Of a stretch of 43,643 nt of DNA, positions 7,095 through 15,111 are shown in pieces. The notes beneath the pieces were generated by a model, which had not been told where the DNA came from, searched no databases, and saw only the letters and a list, made by a program, of their open reading frames with translations. Position 1 is the first letter of the stretch, and every line of letters begins with the position of its first letter. The stretch is from Nitrospirota bacterium (GTDB lineage: Bacteria; Nitrospirota; Thermodesulfovibrionia; UBA6902): the NCBI GenBank assembly GCA_016222905.1, contig JACRPZ010000014.1, forward strand, positions 1 to 43,643, read 5' to 3'. The position numbers were made by a program, and so were the translations under genes.

Positions 7095-8388
7095 CTATAT
7101 CAAGGGCAAATGTATTCCAGAGCCTGCATTCAGGGCATCTGCCTGTCCAATCCTTTGAGGTGTAACCGCATTTTGCGCAGCAGAAGGGTGACATGAAAGG
7201 TTTCTCAGCCTTCATCGCCTTCTTGAATTCTTCAACAGCCTTGGAGTGCTGTGTCCGTCTTTCATATATATTGCCAAGGAGTATATGAAGATTTGAAGAA
7301 TCAAATAGAGCAGTGTCTATGGCAACTGCTGCTTCAAGGGCATAGTCAATCATCTCAAGGCGATAATAGAGTTTTGCAAGGAAGAATTGAAGCTTTTGAT
7401 TACCCGGATCTTTCTGTATCGCTTTCTGGTAAAGTTCTATGGTTTTACCCGGCTCACCCATTGCTATCAGGTGGTCTTCAAGTCTGGCAAGCAGGATAAA
7501 AGCAGAATTAGCGTTATACCCTTTTTCAAGGACATCCTCCGCCTCTTCAACATTACCGGCTTTCAGATATGCCTCCGCAAGCAATAAGTAAGCTGCTGTA
7601 AAATTGGGGTCCGCTTTTATAAGGGATCTGAAGACCTTTATCGCCTTATCCGCAGCGCCTTCTTCAAGATAATAATTTCCTAATTCATACTTAAAGCCTA
7701 ACAGGTTCTTCTGCTCCTTTTGCTTCTCTTTAATCGGGATATCGCTTTTTATAATTTTATACTGAACATCCAGCAGCTCTGCCCACTTTTTGTTTGCCTC
7801 AAATAAATTTCTCTTCCTGTAAAGCGCGCTTATATTCTCATCGTTAATCTCAAGAATGTTGTCAAGATACCTCAATGCCTCCTGCCATTTCTTCTCTTTT
7901 TCCGAAAGCTTTTCAAGAGATAACAGTATCTCAACGCTTCTCGGCTTTATCCTGTTTGCCTTTGTATAAAAATCCCTGGCCTTTGCCAAGTCATCTTTGC
8001 TGAAATAAATATCCCCGAGCCTTAAGAGAGCGTTTACATGAGAAGGGTTGCTCTCAATAGCGCGCTGTAAGAGTTCGCAAGCCTCATCATACCGGCTGGC
8101 AAAAAAAGCATCACGTCCCTTTGAGTAAACTTCCTGCACCTTCAGCGCCTTCTTTTCCTGCCGCTGTTTCTGCCAATAGTCAACATAACGCCTCGCATCC
8201 CTGATAACAACAACTATTAGTATGGAGAAGATGCCTATAAAAGTAGATATAAGAATAAGCGAAATAATCGGGAGCTCATATGTTTTGCCTTCCCATACAG
8301 TGAGGCCGACGGTCCCTTTATTAAGGTAAGCGAGAAGGCTGAGCGCCGCGAGAAAGATTATTATTAGGAAGCCGTAAAGTTTCGCCAT
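7075..8388 (-). CDS. LapA-LapB-like fusion: membrane TPR protein with rubredoxin-type zinc knuckle
   Basis: A 437-residue protein. Residues 1-65 form two membrane segments around a short loop (NKGTVGLTVWEGK), the layout of LapA (DUF1049). A cytoplasmic helix follows, then about eight tetratricopeptide repeats (about 85-390). The last 40 residues carry CAKCGYTSKDWTGRCPEC, a rubredoxin-like four-Cys metal site as in LapB/YciM. In E. coli LapA and LapB are separate neighbours that control LpxC turnover and lipopolysaccharide assembly; here both appear in one chain. It overlaps the PIN gene by 20 bases. Confidence 0.8.
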   Translation of the reverse strand: MAKLYGFLIIIFLAALSLLAYLNKGTVGLTVWEGKTYELPIISLILISTFIGIFSILIVVVIRDARRYVDYWQKQRQEKKALKVQEVYSKGRDAFFASRYDEACELLQRAIESNPSHVNALLRLGDIYFSKDDLAKARDFYTKANRIKPRSVEILLSLEKLSEKEKKWQEALRYLDNILEINDENISALYRKRNLFEANKKWAELLDVQYKIIKSDIPIKEKQKEQKNLLGFKYELGNYYLEEGAADKAIKVFRSLIKADPNFTAAYLLLAEAYLKAGNVEEAEDVLEKGYNANSAFILLARLEDHLIAMGEPGKTIELYQKAIQKDPGNQKLQFFLAKLYYRLEMIDYALEAAVAIDTALFDSSNLHILLGNIYERRTQHSKAVEEFKKAMKAEKPFMSPFCCAKCGYTSKDWTGRCPECRLWNTFALDIDGTCKA

Positions 8389-8466
8389 TTTTCACTCTTT
8401 TGTCCGCTGATTTACAGGTGCAAAGTAATGAGATATTATAACTAAGTATTTAAAAAAAGAAAAATA

Positions 8467-8544
8467 GTAACTACTAAGGTTGTTTAGACTGTAGTCTGTA
8501 AGTATCTACCTGAAAACCTACAGACTATTCACCTGAGTAGTTAC
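8467..8544 (-). repeat. Nested palindromic element after rsfS (MITE-like or terminator)
   Basis: Perfect outer arms GTAACTACT (8467-8475) and AGTAGTTAC (8536-8544) enclose a second perfect pair TAGTCTGTA (8492-8500) and TACAGACTA (8519-8527). The element begins 4 bases after the rsfS stop on the minus strand and is followed by a T-rich run, so it can act as a terminator. The sharp ends and nested design also resemble a small non-autonomous mobile or REP-like repeat. Only this one copy was noticed here. Confidence 0.55.
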
Positions 8545-8547
8545 GTT

Positions 8548-8979
8548 TTATTTAACTATGCGCGGTCTGCGGCTGATTTTTTTCTTCTCTTCAAGGGGGA
8601 TCCTTGGAGCATCAATCCAGAACCTTTCCAGCTCGTAAAAATTCCTTGCTTCCCTGCTGAAGATATGAACTATTATATCTCCGTAGTCCATCAGCACCCA
8701 GCGCACAAACTTCAGTCCCTCTATCCCGATGGGTAAGATATTCTTTTTTTGAAAGCCCTCTTTTATGGCTTCGGAGATCGCCTTTATCTGTGCCGGATTC
8801 TCTCCAGTGCAGATAATGAAATAATCCGCAATTGTTGAAAGGTCTGTTAATTCGAGGATTACAGTATCTGCTGCTTTCTTGTCAACCGCTGTGTTGGCTG
8901 CCTTTAAAGCCTTTTCTTTGCTGTCTGAATTCTTTAAGGTCTTTAATCTCCTTCTGTTTGGGATAGTGGAAAGTCGAAT
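8548..8979 (-). CDS. rsfS: Ribosomal silencing factor RsfS
   Basis: Translation of the minus strand gives a clear RsfS (Iojap/YbeB) protein: KALKAANTAVDKKAADTVIL, then IADYFIICTGEN, KFVRWVLMDYGDIIVHIF and FYELERFWIDAP. It binds ribosomal protein uL14 and blocks subunit joining under starvation. The family usually neighbours nadD, as here. No ATG, GTG or TTG exists in frame between the upstream stop (about 9030) and the conserved domain. The start given is an ATT at 8979; an ATC at 8964 and a CTG at 8988 are alternatives. An AGAAGGAGA sequence at 8947-8955 looks like a Shine-Dalgarno, but only TTA codons follow in frame. The gene overlaps or abuts the nadD stop at 8990. Confidence 0.85.
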   Translation of the reverse strand: MRLSTIPNRRRLKTLKNSDSKEKALKAANTAVDKKAADTVILELTDLSTIADYFIICTGENPAQIKAISEAIKEGFQKKNILPIGIEGLKFVRWVLMDYGDIIVHIFSREARNFYELERFWIDAPRIPLEEKKKISRRPRIVK

Positions 8980-8989
8980 AAATTTCAGC

Positions 8990-9664
8990 TTACGACTCTC
9001 TAACTTTTTTGTATAGCCTATGGGAAATTATATAGGATTTTACTGAATCAGGCAAGAGATATTTTGCATTCTTACCGTACATCAGTAGATTTCTTATGCG
9101 TGAAGCTGAGATATTAAGCTCTGTAACATTCAAGAGATGGCATCTCTGACCCGAAGGCATTTTAAAAGAAATTTTTTTTCTTTCGCCTTTATCAAGCTCC
9201 CGTAAAGCTTTCTTAGGGATTCTTTTGATATACGGCGATGATGACAGGTCAGCAAAGAGATATTCAGGCCTTGAAATAACAACTATATTCGCCAATGTTA
9301 TCAGACTCTCCGGCTCTTTCCAGTCCGGTAGGTCGGCAAATGCGTCAATCCCCATGATGAAGTAAAGATTGTAATCATCATACATCTCTTTAATTTTCCT
9401 GACTGTATCAGCAGAATATGACCTGCCGGGTGTCTTTAACTCAATGTCGGATATTGCAAAGAGGGGGTTATCATCTATGGCTCTCTTTGTCATTTGATAT
9501 CTGTGCCTTGCGTCCGCGAGTCCGGGCTTTTTGAATGCGGGTTTGCCTGATGGTATAAAGAGCACTCTGTCAAGAGCGAGCATATCAGCCACTTCTTCAG
9601 CAGTTCTCAGGTGACCGTAATGTATTGGATTGAATGCTCCACCAAAAATGCCTATCTTCTCCAT
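8990..9664 (-). CDS. nadD: Nicotinate-nucleotide adenylyltransferase
   Basis: A 224-residue nucleotidyltransferase that adenylates nicotinate mononucleotide to deamido-NAD in NAD synthesis. The N-terminal GIFGGAFNPIHYGHL carries the HxGH-type motif, and ISASRIRNLLMYG near residue 190 is the C-terminal nucleotide-binding motif. The length is normal. It sits between proA (10 bases away) and rsfS, a common bacterial order. Confidence 0.95.
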   Translation of the reverse strand: MEKIGIFGGAFNPIHYGHLRTAEEVADMLALDRVLFIPSGKPAFKKPGLADARHRYQMTKRAIDDNPLFAISDIELKTPGRSYSADTVRKIKEMYDDYNLYFIMGIDAFADLPDWKEPESLITLANIVVISRPEYLFADLSSSPYIKRIPKKALRELDKGERKKISFKMPSGQRCHLLNVTELNISASRIRNLLMYGKNAKYLLPDSVKSYIISHRLYKKVRES

Positions 9665-9673
9665 GATTCGAAG

Positions 9674-10930
9674 CTATGTCCTGATCTGCCCGTTACCGAG
9701 AACAATAAATTTTGTACACGTAAGCTCTTCCAGTCCCATCGGCCCGCGCGCGTGTATCTTGTCTGTTGAGATGCCCATCTCAGCGCCGAGGCCGAACTGG
9801 AAACCGTCGTTGAGCCTTGTTGATGCATTTACAAAGACTGCGGAGGAGTCAACCTCTCTCAGGAACCTCATTGATTTACTGTAATCATCTGTGACAATGG
9901 CGTCTGAGTGGGCAGAGCCGTACTTTGCAATATGGTCCATTGCATCATCAATATCCTTGACTATCTTTATATTTAAAATCTTATCAATGTATTCAGTATA
10001 AAAATCCTCATCTCTGGCTTCGGAAAGTTTTTTATCAAGCCTTCTTGTGCGCTGACAGCCTTTGAGTTTCACCCCTTCATTTCTGAACCTATTGATCATG
10101 CCGGGGAGGAACTTCTTTGCGATCTTTTCATCCACCAGCATCGTCTCCATTGCATTGCATGTGCCGGGGCGCTGAAGCTTTGCGTTAAAGCATATATCTT
10201 CAGCCATTTTTATATTCGCATCGCGGTCAACAAAGACATGGCACACGCCTTTGTAATGTTTAAGAACAGGAATGCGGGAGTTTTCGGTCACAGCCCTGAT
10301 AAGCCCTTCGCCGCCCCTAGGGATTATAAGGTCAATAGTTCCCTCAAGCTTAAGCATCTCCATCACTGCTTCCCGGTCAGGAGTGTCAATGAAGGTTATT
10401 GCACCCTGTGGTATTCCATGCGCCTTTGCCGTGTCTCTCAGTATCTTCACGATAGCCTTATTGGAATGGATAGCCTCGGAGCCGCCTCTGAGGACTACGG
10501 CATTACCGGCCTTAAGGCAGAGTCCGGTTGCGTCTGCTGTTACATTAGGTCTTGATTCATATATTATTCCAATGACGCCTATAGGGACGCGCATCTTGCC
10601 CACCATCATTCCATTAGGCCTGATCCGCATCTTTGTTATCTCGCCGACAGGGTCCGGCAATCCCGCGATCTCAACAAGTCCCTGCGCCATCTCGGCGATC
10701 CCCTTTTCAGTCAGTGTGAGCCTGTCAATCATGGCTTTGGAGAGGCCCTTATTCTTTGCAGAAGCTATGTCTTTTCTGTTGGCTGCCTGAAGCTCCCCGC
10801 TTTTTTTCACCAGCGCCTCAGCCATTTTTATTAATGCATCATTCTTCTGACCGGAAGAGATATTTGCAATGGCCCTTGCGCCTTCCTTTGCCTCCAGCGC
10901 TTTTTTCAGAACAAAAGATTGAATCTCCAC
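9674..10930 (-). CDS. proA: Gamma-glutamyl phosphate reductase
   Basis: A 418-residue NADPH-dependent reductase that makes glutamate semialdehyde for proline synthesis. The aldehyde dehydrogenase fold is clear: IGVIGIIYESRPNVTADA, RGGSEAIHSN, IPRGGEGLI, and the catalytic Cys in RPGTCNAMET. Length is standard. A Shine-Dalgarno (GGAGGTG) precedes the ATG. proB is not adjacent; nadD and rsfS follow. Confidence 0.96.
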   Translation of the reverse strand: MEIQSFVLKKALEAKEGARAIANISSGQKNDALIKMAEALVKKSGELQAANRKDIASAKNKGLSKAMIDRLTLTEKGIAEMAQGLVEIAGLPDPVGEITKMRIRPNGMMVGKMRVPIGVIGIIYESRPNVTADATGLCLKAGNAVVLRGGSEAIHSNKAIVKILRDTAKAHGIPQGAITFIDTPDREAVMEMLKLEGTIDLIIPRGGEGLIRAVTENSRIPVLKHYKGVCHVFVDRDANIKMAEDICFNAKLQRPGTCNAMETMLVDEKIAKKFLPGMINRFRNEGVKLKGCQRTRRLDKKLSEARDEDFYTEYIDKILNIKIVKDIDDAMDHIAKYGSAHSDAIVTDDYSKSMRFLREVDSSAVFVNASTRLNDGFQFGLGAEMGISTDKIHARGPMGLEELTCTKFIVLGNGQIRT

Positions 10931-11007
10931 AAAACACCTCCAGTGAACTTAATAATCGAAAATTAATTTTAGCATAATGGCAGGGTAAAGTGAGATTTCA
11001 AAAAAAT

Positions 11008-11054
11008 AAAAGCAGGCAGGCACTATTGAGTTGTTCAAGTGCCTGCCTGCTTTT
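11008..11054 (-). terminator. Intrinsic terminator of the SWIB gene
   Basis: A perfect 17-base stem (11008-11024 with 11038-11054) encloses a 13-base loop. It is followed on the minus strand by TTTTATTTTTTT. It lies 17 bases after the SWIB stop and ahead of proA, so it should separate the two transcripts. Confidence 0.85.
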
Positions 11055-11071
11055 ACAGTACTGTTGAATGT

Positions 11072-11377
11072 TTAGCTTAAGTGTTTGCTGACCAGCTTAG
11101 TCATCTCAAACATTGAGACGGTCTTCTTGCCGCCGAATATCGGTTTCAGGTTGGCATCAGCATTGATGTTTCTCTTGTTCTTCGCATCCTGCAGGCCGTT
11201 CTTTTTGATGTAAGCCCAGAGCTTCTTTGTGACCTCTGTTCTTGGGATAGCTTTGCTCCCGACTATCTTTGCGAGATCATCGCTTATGTTCATCGGTTTC
11301 ATGAACGCCGGGTTTGGGGTCCTCTTCTTTTTTACGACAGTCTTCTTCTTTACTGCGGTCTTCTTCTTTGCAGCCAT
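11072..11377 (-). CDS. SWIB/MDM2-domain protein with lysine-rich tail
   Basis: A 101-residue protein. Residues 1-22 are nearly all Ala/Lys/Val (histone H1-like), and residues 23-101 form a SWIB domain: PMNISDDLAKIVG, IPRTEVTKKLWAYIKKNGLQD, then LKPIFGGKKTVSMFEMTKLV. SWIB domains come from eukaryotic chromatin remodelling complexes but occur in several bacteria, where a nucleoid or DNA-topology role is suspected. It is monocistronic, with its own sigma-70-type promoter and strong terminator. A Shine-Dalgarno AGGAGG precedes the ATG. Confidence 0.88.
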   Translation of the reverse strand: MAAKKKTAVKKKTVVKKKRTPNPAFMKPMNISDDLAKIVGSKAIPRTEVTKKLWAYIKKNGLQDAKNKRNINADANLKPIFGGKKTVSMFEMTKLVSKHLS

Positions 11378-11448
11378 AAAGTCCTCCTTTTTTGTTTTTA
11401 GTTATAAGGCAAAATTTTCGTATTGCCTCGATACAATTTACTTTCTAA

Positions 11449-11477
11449 ACTGTATATGAATATAAGCCTTTTGTCAA
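11449..11477 (-). promoter_or_regulatory. Sigma-70-type promoter of the SWIB gene
   Basis: The minus strand has TTGACA (11472-11477), a 17-base spacer and TACAGT (11449-11454). Transcription would start near 11442, giving a leader of about 65 bases. Confidence 0.7.
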
Positions 11478-11530
11478 TAGAAAATTGATGTAAAAGACAT
11501 TCATCGGTTTGCAAGCAAATTCAGCCGGCA

Positions 11531-11559
11531 TTACCACTGATATAAAAATCTGATATAAT
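11531..11559 (+). promoter_or_regulatory. Promoter of the glucan phosphorylase gene, leaderless arrangement
   Basis: TTACCA (11531-11536), a 17-base spacer and a perfect TATAAT (11554-11559) end 6 bases before the ATG at 11566. The predicted transcription start is the A of the ATG. No Shine-Dalgarno is present, which fits a leaderless mRNA. Confidence 0.65.
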
Positions 11560-11565
11560 GTCCTG

Positions 11566-13278
11566 ATGTCAATTGTAGAAAAATTCACTAACGAACAAAA
11601 AATTGCATACTTCTCCATGGAGATCGGCCTCAGGGACGACATCCCTACATTCAGCGGCGGACTGGGCGTGCTTGCAGGTGATACGATAAAATCAGCGGCT
11701 GACCTGAACCTTCCATTGGTGGCTGTTACCCTTATCAGCCGCAGAGGATACTTTCGCCAGGTGATAGATGAGAAGGGGCATCAGACAGAGAAGCCTGTAG
11801 AATGGGAGCCTTCTGCTCTGATGACCGTTGAGCCTGATAAAGTCTCAATTGAGATCGAGGGCAGAACAGTATATTTACAGGCGTGGATTTACATTGTTGA
11901 GAGTCTGAGAGGAGGAAGCGTTCCCGTGATCTTCCTTGATACAGACCTGCCTGAGAACAGTCCTGAGGACAGGGAGTTGACTCATTACCTTTATGGTGGG
12001 GACAAGAGATACAGGATAAAGCAGGAGGCAATTCTCGGCATAGGCGGGGTAAGGATGCTCAGGAGGCTTGGGGTTGAGATAAAAAAGTATCATATGAATG
12101 AGGGACACGCGGCCTTTCTCACACTTGAACTTCTGCATAAATATAAAAAGAGAATAGAAGACGTCTGGGATGAATCACATATCTGGGATATTGATTCTGT
12201 CAAGGAACTCTGTGTCTTTACAACTCATACTCCTGTTGAGGCGGGGCACGACAGATTTCCTTATGATCTCTACAAGACGGTCTTGAATGATTATTTCCCC
12301 CAAACAATCCTTCGCAAACTTGCAGGCGATAAAGATATCAATATGACGCTCCTTGGGCTGAACCTGAGCAATTATGTGAACGGTGTGGCAAAGATGCACG
12401 GGGAGGTCTCACAGGGCATGTTTCCCGGATATAAAATAAATTCCATAACCAACGGAGTGCACTCATTTACATGGACATCGGAGGGCTTTAAGAAGATATA
12501 TGACAAATACCTTCCGGGGTGGGCGAATGAGCCTGAACTCTTCGTAAGAGTTGGGGCTATACCTGACGAAGAGATATGGGAAGCCCATCTAAAAGCCAAG
12601 AGAATGCTTATTGATTATGTGAACTCTATTTCAGATGCCGGGATGGATTATGAGACGCTCACGATAGGTTTTGCAAGAAGGGCTACAGCATACAAAAGGG
12701 CTGCCTTGCTATTCAGTGATATGGAAAGGCTGAAGAAGATCGGGACAGGAAAAATTCAGATTATCTATGCAGGGAAGGCGCACCCCAGGGATGAAGATGG
12801 CAAACGGCTTATAGAGCAGATCTTTTCATTAAAGAAGGCTCTGAAAGGGAAGATCAGGCTTGTCTTTATTGAAAACTATAATATGGAGATTGCCCTGAAG
12901 CTTGTCTCCGGCGTGGATGTATGGTTAAACACACCCCTGAGGCCCCTTGAGGCGTCTGGCACAAGCGGCATGAAGGCAGCTCATAATGGAGTGCTTAACT
13001 TCAGCGTGCTTGACGGTTGGTGGATTGAAGGACATATAGAAGGATACACAGGCTGGTCAATAGGCCCTGCTCCTTCGTTGATACAGACGGAAAACAACAT
13101 TAATAAGATTGATGCTGATGACCTCTATGCCAAGCTTGAAAACAAAATTATCCCAACCTATTATAATGACCGCAAGACATGGATAAGAATGATGCAGAAT
13201 GCGATAGGCAAGAATGCCAATTATTTTAATACGCACAGGATGATGCTCAGATACGTTACAGAGGCGTATATAAGGTAG
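11566..13278 (+). CDS. glgP: Alpha-glucan phosphorylase (short form)
   Basis: A 570-residue enzyme of the short alpha-glucan phosphorylase type, releasing glucose 1-phosphate from glycogen or maltodextrin in the cytoplasm. Recognisable blocks are IAYFSMEIGL at the start, YHMNEGHAAFL, FTTHTPVEAGHD, GFARRATAYKRA and the pyridoxal-phosphate lysine in ASGTSGMKAAHNGVLN. It is shorter than classical glgP (about 800 residues), as expected for this subfamily. It stands alone on the plus strand between divergent SWIB and convergent rnfB. An ATG inside a leaderless promoter layout is chosen. Confidence 0.93.
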   Translation: MSIVEKFTNEQKIAYFSMEIGLRDDIPTFSGGLGVLAGDTIKSAADLNLPLVAVTLISRRGYFRQVIDEKGHQTEKPVEWEPSALMTVEPDKVSIEIEGRTVYLQAWIYIVESLRGGSVPVIFLDTDLPENSPEDRELTHYLYGGDKRYRIKQEAILGIGGVRMLRRLGVEIKKYHMNEGHAAFLTLELLHKYKKRIEDVWDESHIWDIDSVKELCVFTTHTPVEAGHDRFPYDLYKTVLNDYFPQTILRKLAGDKDINMTLLGLNLSNYVNGVAKMHGEVSQGMFPGYKINSITNGVHSFTWTSEGFKKIYDKYLPGWANEPELFVRVGAIPDEEIWEAHLKAKRMLIDYVNSISDAGMDYETLTIGFARRATAYKRAALLFSDMERLKKIGTGKIQIIYAGKAHPRDEDGKRLIEQIFSLKKALKGKIRLVFIENYNMEIALKLVSGVDVWLNTPLRPLEASGTSGMKAAHNGVLNFSVLDGWWIEGHIEGYTGWSIGPAPSLIQTENNINKIDADDLYAKLENKIIPTYYNDRKTWIRMMQNAIGKNANYFNTHRMMLRYVTEAYIR

Positions 13279-13286
13279 GTTAATTT

Positions 13287-14471
13287 TTAAACTTGCGCTT
13301 CAGCCTTTGCTTTTGCAGCAGCCGCTTTCTTTGCCTCAAACGCCTCTTTTACTTCAGGATAATTGATCGTGCCCTGTATGGCAAGCACGGGACAATTTGC
13401 AGTGCATATTCCGCAACCGATGCACTTCTCCTGATTGACCGTATGGAGTTTCTTCCGCTCTCCTGAAGGCGCATTTACAGGACAGATAGTTACGCATTTA
13501 TGACAGCCGATGCACTTTTCAGTTATAGCCGCTTTTGACCTCTTGGGTATGTAATCCATTATTGCGTTGGTAGGACATTTTGTCACGCATAGGCCGCAGA
13601 CCTTGCATTTGTCAAGATTTATCCGTGAGAGATTATTCTCAACTACAGCCGCATTGTAAGGGCATACTTTTTCGCAGATGCCGCAGGAGATGCATCCGAC
13701 CTGACAGTTCTTCTTTGTGGCAGCGCCTTTATCTTTCGAGTGGCACCTTACGAGCACCTCTTTTGCCATAGGCAATATCTCAATGACCTTTTTGGGACAT
13801 GCCAGAGCGCACATTCCACAGGCAGTGCACTTTGCAGGATCAATTACAGGCAGAGCATCATCGCTCATTCTTATCGCATCAAACGGACACGCCCTGAAGC
13901 ACGTGCCGTATCCGAGACAGCCGTATATGCATGACTTGTCTCCACCGCTTGCAAGAACCGCTGCCTTGCAGTCCTCTATGCCTTCATATTTGAACCTGCG
14001 GGATGATCTTGATCTGCCTCCCTGACAGAATACTCTCGCGATCTTGGGTTCAAGCTGGGTCATTTCTTTGCCTGTGATCTTTGCAACAGACTCCGCAGTA
14101 GCCTTTCCGCCGGGGGTGCAAAGGTTCGGCGCAACCTCTGGTTTCATCACTACTGCCTCCGCATACTGCCTGCATCCCGCAAAACCACAGGCGCCACAAT
14201 GGGCATGCGCAAGCGATTCAGATACCTGATCAATACGGGGGTCTTCCTGCACTGCAAACTTCTTGGCGGCAAATGCAAGTCCGATACCGAAGACGGCGGC
14301 GATGCCTCCTAAAAAGATCGCGGTAAATTTAAGGACGGCAATAAGATCTACGCTTTCCTTCGCTTCGACCCCGGCGCCTACACCCGCATAAAGCGCGGAA
14401 GAGCAGAAGATCAAAAGAGCAAAGGTAAATATAGATGCGGTTCTTTTCGTTATCATGTTGAAATTATACAT
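13287..14471 (-). CDS. rnfB: Rnf complex subunit RnfB, multi-cluster form
   Basis: A 394-residue iron-sulfur subunit that takes electrons from ferredoxin. After a membrane segment comes the typical RnfB four-Cys motif HCGACGFAGC...C (about 93-120). Six further Cys groups follow: C-x3-C-x5-C-x3-CP (atypical), CTACGMCALACP, CISCGICEKVCP, CKVCGLCVTKCP, CIGCHKCVTICP and CIGCGICTANCP. This is more than the proteobacterial form and like the acetogen type. The N-terminus has an extra signal-like segment (TASIFTFALLIFCSSALYAG) before the usual anchor. The start could also be the ATG at 14456. It is last in the rnfCDGEAB operon and converges on glgP. Confidence 0.92.
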   Translation of the reverse strand: MYNFNMITKRTASIFTFALLIFCSSALYAGVGAGVEAKESVDLIAVLKFTAIFLGGIAAVFGIGLAFAAKKFAVQEDPRIDQVSESLAHAHCGACGFAGCRQYAEAVVMKPEVAPNLCTPGGKATAESVAKITGKEMTQLEPKIARVFCQGGRSRSSRRFKYEGIEDCKAAVLASGGDKSCIYGCLGYGTCFRACPFDAIRMSDDALPVIDPAKCTACGMCALACPKKVIEILPMAKEVLVRCHSKDKGAATKKNCQVGCISCGICEKVCPYNAAVVENNLSRINLDKCKVCGLCVTKCPTNAIMDYIPKRSKAAITEKCIGCHKCVTICPVNAPSGERKKLHTVNQEKCIGCGICTANCPVLAIQGTINYPEVKEAFEAKKAAAAKAKAEAQV

Positions 14472-14497
14472 CGTCTATTTTTATTTTAGGCCGAAAG

Positions 14498-15085
14498 CTA
14501 CAACGTTATCAAACCCGAAAATCCCGTAAATGCCAAAGCTATCAGCCCTGCCACGATAAAAGAAATCGGAAGCCCTCTGAATGGCGCAGGTATGTCTGCC
14601 AATTCAAGTTTCTCACGGATGCTTGCCATTATCACCAATGCCAGCGCAAAACCTATGCCCGATCCGAGACCGAATGCCATACTCTCTATAAAGGAGTATC
14701 CCTCGCCTGCATTTATCAGAGGCACCGCAAGAATGATGCAGTTCGTGGTAATCAGAGCAAGGTATATGCCGAGCTTGTAATAAAGAGATGGGCTGATCTT
14801 TTTCATAATCGTATCCGCAGACTGAACGAACGCCGCAATAATGCCGATAAATACTATTATCTTAAGAAATTCCAATTGAAGAGGCACCATGATAAATTTG
14901 AAAACCACCCAGCTCAATGCCGAGCTTATAACCATGACCGCAGTAAACGTTATGCTCATTCCTACGGCTGTCTCCATCTTTTTTGAGACGCCGAAGAAGA
15001 TGCAGAGCCCGAGAAATCTTGTAAATACAAAATTATTGATTAATGATGCCGCAATTATAAGCTGAAAAAGTTTTCCAAAGTCCAT
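14498..15085 (-). CDS. rnfA: Rnf complex subunit RnfA
   Basis: A 195-residue integral membrane subunit with six predicted helices. It matches the RnfA/NqrE family in length and in motifs such as NNFVFTRFLGLCIFFGVSKK near the N-terminus (Cys27, a membrane iron-sulfur ligand in related complexes). Paired with RnfE it forms the ion-channel core. It lies 26 bases after rnfE and before rnfB. Confidence 0.95.
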   Translation of the reverse strand: MDFGKLFQLIIAASLINNFVFTRFLGLCIFFGVSKKMETAVGMSITFTAVMVISSALSWVVFKFIMVPLQLEFLKIIVFIGIIAAFVQSADTIMKKISPSLYYKLGIYLALITTNCIILAVPLINAGEGYSFIESMAFGLGSGIGFALALVIMASIREKLELADIPAPFRGLPISFIVAGLIALAFTGFSGLITL

Positions 15086-15111
15086 AATCTATTCTCCTGA
15101 AATTGTTACAT

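Noticed and set aside
10272-10790. A 172-codon plus-strand frame opposite proA
   Set aside because: It is antisense to a fully conserved proA and shows no domain or Shine-Dalgarno.
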